The position numbers and the translations under genes are program-made. A DNA stretch of 64,000 bases from Herbaspirillum robiniae. GTDB taxonomy: Bacteria > Pseudomonadota > Gammaproteobacteria > Burkholderiales > Burkholderiaceae_D. Numbering within the stretch: position 1 is the first letter of the stretch; each line of letters opens with the position of its first letter. The stretch spans positions 248,001 through 312,000 of the forward strand of contig NZ_NJGU01000006.1 in the NCBI RefSeq assembly GCF_002213415.1, given 5' to 3'. Of the stretch, positions 22,786 through 31,661 are shown in pieces. The notes beneath the pieces were generated by a model. The model did not search any database. It saw only the letters and a list, made by a program, of their open reading frames with translations, and was not told the origin of the DNA.

Positions 22786-25419
22786 TCATAGGAGATCTTC
22801 GTCCGAATCCTTGTCTTTCCCCATGGATTTCAAGGCTCCAGCGACTTTAGTCCTCCAGGGAATTGGAATTAACTCGAGGCTCTCATGCATCTTCTCTATA
22901 ACCCGACCATCGGCATCCATGCTTCCAATAAGCCTTACGATGCGATCAACATCTCCCGAACGTGCAGCGGCAAGAGCTATATCAGCAATACTCCACTTAG
23001 AATTGGAAAAAGCGACTAGAAGCTCCCGCCTTAATGTTTTGCACTTATCCCAGTCCGCAAAGAAAAATAAGCTGAAAAGATCGGGGCCTAGCTCGGAGTC
23101 TTTGTAATTCCTATAAACGACAGGGAACGCGACCGAAATCAATGGTGAGGCAGCTCTTCCAGGTGAGCGCCACAACAGGGGCAATAAAGCTGTGGATGCT
23201 TTGAGCAACTCAGCTTCATTCTTGATCCCAGAATCCCACATCAAATTTGCAATCGCTGCTGCAGCCTTAGGAGAGAAATCTATCTTCCCTCTTGCTAATA
23301 GAGCGGAAGAGAAAGCTCCAATATTTTCCATCAGAGATTCTCGAGTATCTGAAGAGATGCTATCTAATACCTCGAGATTTTCACTAAGAAGCTTACTTCC
23401 CACGTCCCGTTGCAGCGAAGTTCGATAAATCCAGGCACCGTCCACAGATGACCCGACGGTTTCAAGTAAAGCTGCTAAAGCCTCTCGTCGGCCCATCATC
23501 TCTCGCGATAGCAGCACGCCTAACGCGCGTAAAGAGAACCGCCTCGCTGTATTGGTGTCGACATGCCTCGATATGGATTTTGTGGTGTGAACTAAGACCG
23601 CAACACTTAATTCCTCAATTTCCAATATCCGATCGATTATCGCCAAATTCAATTTGGGATCACGCATCAGCAGACTTAGTACCGACTCAACTTCAGGTCC
23701 AGCAAGCATTGTCCTAAATTGACGCTCCGATGCATTCTTTATCAAGACGCGCACAAACTGCACGCGCCGACTATCTTTTAGATCCTTTGACCGAAGGATC
23801 CAAAGCAAATCGGCTTGGATTGGGCTTAAAAGTTTAATCAATAGCGAATCGGAGCCTTCCCCATCACTCAAGCTCGCGACCACATTCCTTAACTCCCTTA
23901 CGACGTGGATTTCCTCTGCACGGGTCGCCAAAGCACCATGAAAACTATGGGCAGCCAATCCGTTCTCTTTGTCGAGATGGCGCACTTCTTCCATCAATTC
24001 AAGTTCGTCCAATTCGGCAAACAAAATCTTGGCCACTTCAAAATGGGCATCATCAACAAATAGTCTTAACAGTCGGCGTTTTGCCTCAAAAAGTGACGCA
24101 GACGAAGCTCGCTCGAGAGCGGAAGCAACCTTCGAAACAACCTTGTGAGAGTTATGTAGCGATACCTCAGCAAGTGCAGGACTAAGCATCAGCATCTTGA
24201 GGAGATCCGAAGGAGATAATTGCAAGAGCGCTTCAGCACGGTCAGCGTCAAAATGGGATGCAAGTCCTTCGCCAATCGCTCCTAATAGGAACTCCTGGTC
24301 TTTAACCGAAGACAATACATGGACGTTGGCTAACGCCTCTGCTGGTGCTCGGTCTGCAAGGTCGATCGCCGCCGCACGGATAGACTTTGCTATCGATAAT
24401 TTCAAACGTACATCGTGCAGTTTAGCGAGAAGCGCGAGAAGAAATCGCCATGCCTCCACCGTTGGGAGCATGGTTGATGCACGTCGCGCTGCCGAACCAA
24501 TTTCCGGCTCAATTTTTTTAATTGCAGCCATGTTTCTTACCGCTCGGCTATTCGCAATATCCAAGAGCCCCAGAACTGCGTTCGGAGACGACTGCAGCTT
24601 CCCGTAGAGTTCGTTCCACAATAGCGAAATTCGTAATTCGGCCTCTGTCCCGCCCTTTTCGGATGTCAACTCACCGAGGACGTCTTCGCGTAGCAACGAC
24701 GGACGCACATCTGAAAAAATCCGCGTCGCTATTTCTTGAGACCAGCGATGACGAGAAGATGCTTGTTTCCTAGCATCAATCCGCCGTCCGGCCCAGTCGC
24801 TGAAGCGCGATCTTGCATCACCTGGACAAAATACTAAGTCAAAAAATCGTCGACCAAGAAGCCTAGGTGACAGTGCATAAGTAGAAAGTGCGAAAGATTG
24901 TCGGAACGAAGGCCAGAAAGACGTCAGCAGACGCATGGCAAGCAGCTCGGCATTTTGGGCGTCAAAAACGACTATCGGCTTGCGCTCCTCAAGAAAAATC
25001 GCCTCAACAAGCTCGATATTCTCTGCAAATGGAATCGGGTCGAGAAAATCTCCGGTGACATAAATCTTTCTCTTTGCAGCACTCTCAATAGGACCATCTT
25101 TCGATAACTGATCAAGAATCGCAAAAAGATCAACACCCCGACGCCAGTCTTCCATCGGAATCAACTGGCTACGAGTGCGTACACATCCAGCGCGAGGAGC
25201 GCTCAGGTCTTGCCAGGTGCGAGCCACGACATAATAAGTGGCGGAGGGAACGGGGTAACAGGTGATATATGGCTCAAACATCTCCCCTGGGCGCAACGGA
25301 CCTGCGACGTCGGAAAGCCGATCGATTACGTCTTGATCACCTCTGGAGAGAGTCGTCGTCGCTGAAAGAAGTTGATGGCCATTTCGATAGCCATGTAATT
25401 GTTGATCCATAAAAATCAT
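22786..25419 (-). CDS. GAP1-type GTPase-associated large protein
   Basis: The 877-aa product from ATG 25419 has an N-terminal region (DQQLHGYRNGHQLLSATTTL, then YPVPSATYYVVARTWQD and SAPRAGCVRTRSQLIP, residues 4-110) that I recognise as the GAP1-N1 domain of GTPase-associated protein 1 in predicted conflict systems. A long, mostly alpha-helical middle and C-terminal part without repeats or enzyme motifs follows, consistent with GAP1-M/GAP1-C scaffolds. No signal peptide is present. It is the last gene of the five-gene operon, seven bases after the GTPase stop. It is expected to partner the two GTPases. The upstream ATG-like frame (to 25470) would overlap the GTPase gene and is less likely. 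Confidence 0.75.
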   Translation of the reverse strand: MIFMDQQLHGYRNGHQLLSATTTLSRGDQDVIDRLSDVAGPLRPGEMFEPYITCYPVPSATYYVVARTWQDLSAPRAGCVRTRSQLIPMEDWRRGVDLFAILDQLSKDGPIESAAKRKIYVTGDFLDPIPFAENIELVEAIFLEERKPIVVFDAQNAELLAMRLLTSFWPSFRQSFALSTYALSPRLLGRRFFDLVFCPGDARSRFSDWAGRRIDARKQASSRHRWSQEIATRIFSDVRPSLLREDVLGELTSEKGGTEAELRISLLWNELYGKLQSSPNAVLGLLDIANSRAVRNMAAIKKIEPEIGSAARRASTMLPTVEAWRFLLALLAKLHDVRLKLSIAKSIRAAAIDLADRAPAEALANVHVLSSVKDQEFLLGAIGEGLASHFDADRAEALLQLSPSDLLKMLMLSPALAEVSLHNSHKVVSKVASALERASSASLFEAKRRLLRLFVDDAHFEVAKILFAELDELELMEEVRHLDKENGLAAHSFHGALATRAEEIHVVRELRNVVASLSDGEGSDSLLIKLLSPIQADLLWILRSKDLKDSRRVQFVRVLIKNASERQFRTMLAGPEVESVLSLLMRDPKLNLAIIDRILEIEELSVAVLVHTTKSISRHVDTNTARRFSLRALGVLLSREMMGRREALAALLETVGSSVDGAWIYRTSLQRDVGSKLLSENLEVLDSISSDTRESLMENIGAFSSALLARGKIDFSPKAAAAIANLMWDSGIKNEAELLKASTALLPLLWRSPGRAASPLISVAFPVVYRNYKDSELGPDLFSLFFFADWDKCKTLRRELLVAFSNSKWSIADIALAAARSGDVDRIVRLIGSMDADGRVIEKMHESLELIPIPWRTKVAGALKSMGKDKDSDEDLL

Positions 25420-25426
25420 AAGCTGC

Positions 25427-26275
25427 TCAATCCCCAATTGCCCATGCAACCGGAATCGTAATATCCGCATCGACCGAGACTATACCCTCGCGATTCAACG
25501 AGACCCAGCCACAATCTTCAATTGATTTTTTCCTATTCTCCTGTCGAAACACCGGATCATTGTCAAGGTCACCACCGACAATCGTGACTCCATACGTCCG
25601 TATGTCGACTTTATCCGCATCATGGAGCGCTCCAAAGAATAGGGGAAATTGTTCACTTAAGAATACCTCTGGTCCGGCATTCTGCTCTTCCGGATTCAAA
25701 CGATCCCACGCGGTCACTATTACAGCAACTCGAGGTCGGCCACCATCAGCGCGTCGAGATAACCGTGCTTGAAGCAAAGATAAGAGTTCACATAAAACGA
25801 CTTGAGTAGGAAGCTCAATGTCTTCATTGCCCTGCCCTATTTTCTTCAGTAAATCACGAGACGTAACCCAGTCTAAAGGTTGCACATTGCGAGGAGAGTG
25901 AACGCGCACGAACAGCAAGGCTCCATTTGCCGTTTCTAGCTGTTCCAACCACTCGGCGGCAATTTCCGAGTGTTTAATGGCGTCTCGCCACAATTCCCCC
26001 GTAAAGTCTGGAACCAAAAGTGTGGTCGGCTCGGAGTCAGCACCTAATTTAAGAGGTACGCGAAAATCCTGGCGAGCTAAATTCGTATCGGTACGGCCGA
26101 TAAATTTCCCTTGAAATAAATGCTCACAAATGCTGTCAATGTATTCCAAGTTCTCGGGTAGGCCGGCTCGCTGAAGCATACCCCGCCCCGCTTTCAAAGA
26201 GCACCAGAGTCTCGCCACGTAGTTGCTCTTTCCGGTTTCGGGACCACCCACTAGAATTATCGATTTGTGCTTCAT
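25427..26275 (-). CDS. Double-GTPase-type TRAFAC GTPase, short partner
   Basis: The 282-aa protein starts almost directly with its P-loop VGGPETGKSNY (G10, G15-K16-S17). A switch-II-like DFTGE sits at residues 90-94 and VTAWDRL (residues 187-193) stands in for the NKxD base-specificity motif, as in the DO-GTPase group. There are no membrane segments. ATGA overlap joins it to the other GTPase gene. In the predicted system, two such GTPases and a GAP1 protein act together, perhaps as a nucleotide-controlled switch. Whether GTP or another nucleotide is bound is untested. Confidence 0.75.
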   Translation of the reverse strand: MKHKSIILVGGPETGKSNYVARLWCSLKAGRGMLQRAGLPENLEYIDSICEHLFQGKFIGRTDTNLARQDFRVPLKLGADSEPTTLLVPDFTGELWRDAIKHSEIAAEWLEQLETANGALLFVRVHSPRNVQPLDWVTSRDLLKKIGQGNEDIELPTQVVLCELLSLLQARLSRRADGGRPRVAVIVTAWDRLNPEEQNAGPEVFLSEQFPLFFGALHDADKVDIRTYGVTIVGGDLDNDPVFRQENRKKSIEDCGWVSLNREGIVSVDADITIPVAWAIGD

Positions 26276-27321
26276 ACGTCTCTGCCAAAGCTAAGAAATG
26301 ACCTCTTCGGACGTTCGGATTGTAGATTCGGCCAGAAAGGAACGCGTTTAACAGACGTAGCAACGGAACTCTCGATTAACTCCGATAACCCGTAGCCTGG
26401 CTTAGTATCACCATCTGAAAAAGAAGCAATCGGGAAAAACTCAATATTAAACCCGTGCTTTTTTCCGCATTCTTCCATTTTGGAGTACGCATCCTCGGGA
26501 AAAGCACCAAGATCGTGCCAAGTCGCAACGAAGATGATCCGTGGTGGAGATGCCGGGAAAATTGCAGCAAGCCTTTCGATCAAGATAGTGACTCTGTATA
26601 AAGCTCCAGCACGCAGCTTCTCATCTAGGAATTCTCCACCATTGGCCATTAACCAAATCACATCCGCTGCACGTAGAAATTCAAATCTTTTGGCCTCTCC
26701 CATGGCCTGAAGGCTGCGAGTCCACTCACCTGGCAAGTCAGGAAATAAAAAATCAAATTTACCGCCATCAGACTCTCGCTTTAGCCGAAGATGAAGAAAT
26801 CCAGCCAACCGGTCATCGGCTAAATTGGTATGAGAAGTCATCTGAGTAGGCGGATTTCCAGCATTCCACCGCCGTACCCCTCGTGATATTTCCTCGAATG
26901 CCATTAAAGTCTTACTGCCCAAGAACGAAAAACCATGAAGTAATCGATGGGCCAGTAATAGATAAAGGCTAGCAAGACACGCGGTCTTTCCTGCATTTGG
27001 AAAACCGACAATTCCAATTAGATTTACCTGACGATTTCTCATGAGCTCATCAGCGTCAGCCAAACCTAGAGTTCCGCTTCGAGGCAGCTTTGGCTTTTCC
27101 TCCGGCGATGGAAGAACAGCATCACCAAGAGAGCTGTCTGCGGACAAGCTCTCGTTGCCTGCCAAAACTCCTGGCGCGTCCCCCCGGTAGGCCCCAGAAT
27201 CGCCGACTAGCGCCACCAATGGTTGGTGGCGATCTGGGCATTCATCCGGAGCATAGTCATTCATGCACTTCCCTGTTTGGGCAAATGTGCACTCGGGTGC
27301 TGCGCATATCTGGCTGGTCAT
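26272..27321 (-). CDS. Double-GTPase-type TRAFAC GTPase with N-terminal Cys cluster
   Basis: The 349-aa product from ATG 27321 has four Cys at residues 6, 11, 19 and 28 (C-x4-C-x7-C-x8-C), probably a zinc-binding module. A flexible Ser/Pro-rich linker follows, then P-loop IVGFPNAGKTAC (106-115), FPDLPGEW (193-200) as switch II and VATWHDLG (265-272) in place of NKxD. It shares DxxGE and TxWD motifs with the shorter GTPase, so the two are related. ATG overlaps the GASH-like stop (ATGA), fixing the start. The Cys module may link it to a sensor or a membrane partner. Confidence 0.75.
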   Translation of the reverse strand: MTSQICAAPECTFAQTGKCMNDYAPDECPDRHQPLVALVGDSGAYRGDAPGVLAGNESLSADSSLGDAVLPSPEEKPKLPRSGTLGLADADELMRNRQVNLIGIVGFPNAGKTACLASLYLLLAHRLLHGFSFLGSKTLMAFEEISRGVRRWNAGNPPTQMTSHTNLADDRLAGFLHLRLKRESDGGKFDFLFPDLPGEWTRSLQAMGEAKRFEFLRAADVIWLMANGGEFLDEKLRAGALYRVTILIERLAAIFPASPPRIIFVATWHDLGAFPEDAYSKMEECGKKHGFNIEFFPIASFSDGDTKPGYGLSELIESSVATSVKRVPFWPNLQSERPKRSFLSFGRDV

Positions 27322-28352
27322 AGACCACCATTCGTGTGCGCGTGAATATGGTGAATAGCCCCCTCCAGTAAGGCGCGTTGCCCCCACTCATAGGGGCTCA
27401 ATTTAACGGCCGACAGTATGCCCTTGTCTTCCTCACCAACTATTGCAGCAAAAAGAGGGAAAACGGCCGGTGCCCCATCTAATATAGTCCCTAAACTTTT
27501 TGACCACTTCTGTCTGTGTTCTCCAGCTACTTCCAGTAGCTCAACTATTGATAGCGGCTCGCCTTCTTCCACATTTCTCAGGACAATGTTGCGATGTGCT
27601 TCTGCGGGCAATTTTCTCAACTTTGCTGCGGATTCCAGTCCCGCGGTAACGGCTCGCACAGTATTATTCAGTGACGCCATTGGCTCATCAAGAATTTCAC
27701 TACGATCAGACATTAGCCACCATAAGAAATCTAATTCTTCACGATCAAGCGCGGCATTCTCTTGCATAGCGTTGACCATTGGCTCGACCGCACGAGAAAA
27801 GGCCTGATTCACCCTAGAACCAGCACTGGAATCTTGATTAATATTCACTGAACCGATCGGAGGTATGGGACGTCGCGTGCGCGACCGTTCTCCAGTTTCG
27901 AGAACACGGCTACGACTTGCACTCATTAAGTTCTGTCTGAGCTTTTCCAACTTCGGAACGCTCAACGACTGTTGCGCTCCGAGGGCTGACCACAACGCAG
28001 CAGCCAAAGCGTCAACGGTCTTCCACCCGTTATCCGACAAAGCCTCTTCGATCAGATCTTCTGCTGCGGCAGAGACCAACACGGTGATCTCCAACTCGCC
28101 GCTATTTTCCGATCGTACGAATGATTTGGCGTGTTCCCTAATGATGTTCTCTACTGCGATACCATAAACCGGAGGAAGCGCCTGATTCGCACCGATTGAA
28201 GTTGCGATTGCTGAAGCGCAGGTAATCACGTCTGTTCGACTCATTGCTTCCAGCCATCTCTTTATATCGGCGATAGCGCTAATTCTCTTTTCAACCCATT
28301 CGTCCGAGGTGGTGGTTTGGAAAATCAGCGCATACTCTGCAATGTTGCTCAT
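27318..28352 (-). CDS. GASH-like helical protein of a GTPase-associated system
   Basis: The 344-aa product is almost entirely helical and lacks enzyme motifs. The N-terminal half (WVEKRISAIADIKRWLEAMS) and C-terminal half (LDFLWWLMSDRSEILDEPMA, AIVGEEDKGILSAVKLSPYEWGQR) match my memory of the GTPase-associated-system helical (GASH) domain, and a linker near residues 145-190 is Ser/Arg-rich. It starts one base after the phosphoesterase stop and overlaps the next GTPase gene. It is probably an adaptor. The family assignment rests on context and pattern, not a search. Confidence 0.6.
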   Translation of the reverse strand: MSNIAEYALIFQTTTSDEWVEKRISAIADIKRWLEAMSRTDVITCASAIATSIGANQALPPVYGIAVENIIREHAKSFVRSENSGELEITVLVSAAAEDLIEEALSDNGWKTVDALAAALWSALGAQQSLSVPKLEKLRQNLMSASRSRVLETGERSRTRRPIPPIGSVNINQDSSAGSRVNQAFSRAVEPMVNAMQENAALDREELDFLWWLMSDRSEILDEPMASLNNTVRAVTAGLESAAKLRKLPAEAHRNIVLRNVEEGEPLSIVELLEVAGEHRQKWSKSLGTILDGAPAVFPLFAAIVGEEDKGILSAVKLSPYEWGQRALLEGAIHHIHAHTNGGL

Positions 28353-28353
28353 C

Positions 28354-29673
28354 TCATCCCTTTTTTTGTCTCATCAATTCTGCTGTAATCGCCGCCCGTA
28401 CGTTCTCGAATCCTTTTTCGACAATTGAGCTGTTGAACAGGTCACTTGCCGTGGCATGGTTAAGAGCTCCTTTAAATCCCGGAGGTAAAGTACCGATTTC
28501 ATGGAAGACGTTTAGGCGAGCCTCTGCCCCTAGATCCCGGAAGAAATGCAAATGTAGATTTTGGCGCTCAGATATGTCCACCATCCTTGGAAGCACGGCA
28601 GTCATCTCTGGCAGACGAATCTCAACTTTTGCCACCTCTGATTTATCTCCTAAATCACCCAATGGAGCCTTCTGAGGCCTAGGCCCTGCACGGAAATTAG
28701 GAGAGCCAAGTGTCAATTTCTCCGCCCCACCAGCGTTCGAATCGAAACGTTTCAGTTCATTGTTCCAGACTCGTGTTTCTACCGCCAAAGTCAAAGCATC
28801 CTGTCCCTCATCCCAATCGAATTCGATGACGTTGTATGAATATGTATAGACGCTGTCTATCTGATCTGGTGTAGTAGCGCCGGCAGCGAGTGACACTAAA
28901 TGAGTTCCCTCTTCGACTTCTTCACACTCCACTGACGCTAGGTGTTCGTGACCAGATATCAAAACGCGAGCGCGCCCGCGCAAGTAGCGTTTCATCTCTT
29001 CGGAGTCAGCGAGCCAACTAAGTGGGTGATGAGTTAAAACAATTAGCTCTTCGCCCGGCGTAGCCTTCATAACTCGCTGCCCCGCGCCCAGCAGCAATTT
29101 CCCTAGATCGTCCCTAGACGATTTCAAGCAGGTAAGTGCTGAATTAATCCGCACGAAGCGGATAGATCGTCCTTTTGCTAGTTCCACTAAACGTTCCGCC
29201 GTACTCACTCCTTCGCAATTCAGCGGGCAATGATATGCGTCAGCGAATTCTCGATAAGCCTCAAAACGATGATAGAGAACTTCGCGATCAACTTCTTCGG
29301 CCAGAAAACTGTTTAGCTTCGGTTCGCCACCTTCGCGGATGGAATTGAGCATTAGTTCGGTAGCACCGCGAAATCTGCTCCGGTCAACATCGTGATTTCC
29401 AGGGACCATTTGCAAATCGGAGGGTTCACACCCCACCTTCTCAGCAAGCCGGTCTAACCATTCGCCTGCCGCCTGGTACTCATGCTTCTGTCCCGCATAG
29501 GCAATATCACCGGTGACGATAATCCCGGAAGCTTTTCCCTTCACTGAACGGCGGACGACACTAGCAGCGTCGTCTATTAGACGGTCACGAGCATCTTTAT
29601 TGATGATCAATTGCCCTGGCTCTTTCTCTTGCCCGAAATGGATATCAGACAGATGTACAAATACCGCCGCCAA
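28354..29673 (-). CDS. Calcineurin-like metallophosphoesterase, first gene of the GTPase operon
   Basis: The 439-aa protein carries the complete metal-binding set: D10-x-H12 (LSDIHFG), G55-D56 (VTGDIAYAG), G92-N93-H94-D95 (PGNHDVD), H215-H216 (LTHHPLSW) and GHEH 241-244. A C-terminal extension of about 150 residues (from roughly 290) has no known motif. It starts with TTG 29673, four bases after the purine run AGGGGGG. It may hydrolyse a nucleotide second messenger or nucleic acid. In the operon it is the most likely catalytic effector or off-switch. Confidence 0.82.
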   Translation of the reverse strand: MAAVFVHLSDIHFGQEKEPGQLIINKDARDRLIDDAASVVRRSVKGKASGIIVTGDIAYAGQKHEYQAAGEWLDRLAEKVGCEPSDLQMVPGNHDVDRSRFRGATELMLNSIREGGEPKLNSFLAEEVDREVLYHRFEAYREFADAYHCPLNCEGVSTAERLVELAKGRSIRFVRINSALTCLKSSRDDLGKLLLGAGQRVMKATPGEELIVLTHHPLSWLADSEEMKRYLRGRARVLISGHEHLASVECEEVEEGTHLVSLAAGATTPDQIDSVYTYSYNVIEFDWDEGQDALTLAVETRVWNNELKRFDSNAGGAEKLTLGSPNFRAGPRPQKAPLGDLGDKSEVAKVEIRLPEMTAVLPRMVDISERQNLHLHFFRDLGAEARLNVFHEIGTLPPGFKGALNHATASDLFNSSIVEKGFENVRAAITAELMRQKKG

Positions 29674-30216
29674 GTTACCCCCCTTTTTATTTATTCTAAA
29701 TAGCGCTCGCAGCCGTAACCCAGATGAAAGCCCCTTCCATCTATGCTAGCCCAAACTACTTTTGTCAGCGATTTGACAGTAAGTTAAGTATAGGTGCAAA
29801 CAAAAAAATAAGCTCTACAGACAAATTTGAATCGACCGAGCATTCCCATAAAGAAACTTTTTCTATATTAGTTAGTGCTGCTAATGGCTTCCATTGGCTC
29901 GTTGCTCAAGGCCGTCTTTAATTGGCAGCCCGGATGCTCCTCCCGCCTTCACTAGCCAGATACACTGGCAAGACGAGGATTGACGTCCAAGCGTCTGCAA
30001 ACGATTGAAGTACAACTCCACTGCCTGGCGTCGCAATAACCTCCCAAAATAAAGAAGCGCCAGCCTCTTTATAGGAGACCGACGCTTTGCTCGTGGATGT
30101 TGCTGCTCCTAGGCGTTCAACTACCATTCAATGCCTAGGTCTGCGCTAATACGTTATGCGAAGGGCATATCTATATCCTGTAATAAACTCAGAAAATCGC
30201 CGTTGATACGAATTCT
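29674..30216. other. AT-rich intergenic region with probable operon promoter
   Basis: This 543-base stretch should hold the promoter for the leftward GTPase operon in its left part. Two short open frames (29724-29921 plus, 29918-30127 minus, 65 and 69 codons) have no ribosome sites and ordinary-looking but unrecognised products, so I leave them out. No strong hairpin was seen. Confidence 0.45.
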
Positions 30217-31257
30217 TCATGAGAGGAGTATTGCCGAAAATATAGTTCCAGCTAGAGCTACACACATACTTATCGCTGCATATCGATTCAGATCATTTTG
30301 AACGATGACAGTCTGTGCAAACTGAAAGATCCGTCTACTTCGCTCACTAGCCTTACCTTCTGGCAGTCTGAAATTATGTGCATTTAGAGAGTAAACCCGA
30401 GCCCAACAAGAGACCGCGCAAGAAAACGCACATATCGCGATCATTGCCAGAAACATTGCCCAAGAGGCTCTGGTTTTACGAGCCTTTTCAGCTCCCGCCA
30501 AAGCCACGTCTTGCTCCTTCCCCTTAAGTTTGTATTTTTCCGGGAATTGAGCTTTGCAGTCTAAAGACGGTGCTGCGATTTTTCCTAGCAGTCTCAAGTT
30601 TTCTGCATTGGAGACAATATAGACGGCCTTTTCATCGAGCAAGACGACATACTTCTCAGCATGGTGAAGAATTCGACCTCGGATCACATCATCCGCCCCG
30701 AGAGAAATGGTTGCGGGAGCCGGCTCTTTACTTTCCGTCCGAATCTTTTCATCACAAAGATCGCTCAAGAACTGAGCTCGACCTTCTTGCCAAGCATTTG
30801 GCATCCACCACACTCTCATGACAAAAATGCAGATTAGTGTCAGTGCACAAATTACGCCGAATGCAAAAGATATCCTAATAGCCTCAGGATCGATGGAGAA
30901 TCGACTGCGCTTTGGTAACGCTCTCTCCGCCTTTTTCAGGGAGCCTGGCAGTTCAATTCGAAACGAAAAGACGAGGAAGAGTACACAGTATCCGCCAGAC
31001 ATTATGATCAGCCCTAACCAGTTCCATTCGGGCACCGTGCCATATATAAGTATTTCCTGGAAGCTTCTGTTGATGAATGACTGGGGCAGACGCGCGGCTC
31101 CCCAATAGCCCGCCGTATAGCAATAACCAGCTGTCCATAGCAAGACCGTGGAGATCGTGACGAACATACCGAATAGCATTCCCCAATTCGGGACGAAAAA
31201 CGCTCTCTCTTTGCCCTCTGTATTTCTTTCAGATGTTGCAGGAATTTTCTCTATCAT
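30217..31257 (-). CDS. Multi-pass membrane protein of unknown function (346 aa)
   Basis: Hydrophobic segments lie near residues 25-50 (WGMLFGMFVTISTVLLWTAG), 80-100 (WLGLIIMSGGYCVLFLVF), 128-150 (FAFGVICALTLICIFVMRVWW), 265-285 (WAMFLAMIAICAFSCAVSC) and 323-345. A roughly 110-residue soluble loop with ISLGADDVIRGRILHHAEKYVVLLDEK lies between helices 3 and 4. No family was recognised. It is on the same strand as the GTPase operon, 543 bases upstream of it, inside the IS21-flanked block, so it could be a membrane effector or immunity partner. That is inference from position only. Confidence 0.6.
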   Translation of the reverse strand: MIEKIPATSERNTEGKERAFFVPNWGMLFGMFVTISTVLLWTAGYCYTAGYWGAARLPQSFINRSFQEILIYGTVPEWNWLGLIIMSGGYCVLFLVFSFRIELPGSLKKAERALPKRSRFSIDPEAIRISFAFGVICALTLICIFVMRVWWMPNAWQEGRAQFLSDLCDEKIRTESKEPAPATISLGADDVIRGRILHHAEKYVVLLDEKAVYIVSNAENLRLLGKIAAPSLDCKAQFPEKYKLKGKEQDVALAGAEKARKTRASWAMFLAMIAICAFSCAVSCWARVYSLNAHNFRLPEGKASERSRRIFQFAQTVIVQNDLNRYAAISMCVALAGTIFSAILLS

Positions 31258-31661
31258 TTTTTATTCGTTGCATAACTTCCGTAGCATCCCCAGTAGGCGG
31301 CACTCTCGACGAGCACCGACCATTGCGTAATTATTGCTCGACTAAATCCATAATAGGCAATGCACCACCAAAAAATCGACAGCCGGCGCCGACCGGCAAT
31401 CAGCTTCCTGAGTAATCACAAAAGCAAGCCCGCAATTTAACCTCAGGGTAGGCAGCCGCTCGAAGACATTGTTTTTCTAGATTGGACTCTGGAGCCGCTG
31501 GAACGAAAGGACTGGGACGGTGTCTGGGACCGGGTCTGGCTTTGCTCTCTCCGAACCAAGCAGAGGCTGCGACTGTCGTCGACATGTTTCGATCAAAGGA
31601 GAGTGCAGCGCGACGAGAATTATCTTCTGAGGTCTAGCAAAACTACATCGAGAAGTGGTGT
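31258..31661. other. Intergenic stretch before the IS21 remnant
   Basis: About 400 AT-rich bases with no supported gene. The minus-strand frame that runs into it from the istA remnant (to 31477) has lost similarity to transposases after base 31662 and is not real protein there. Confidence 0.5.

Noticed and set aside
29918-30127. 69-codon minus-strand frame upstream of the GTPase operon
   Set aside because: No ribosome site and no recognisable product, although its composition is not impossible for a gene.
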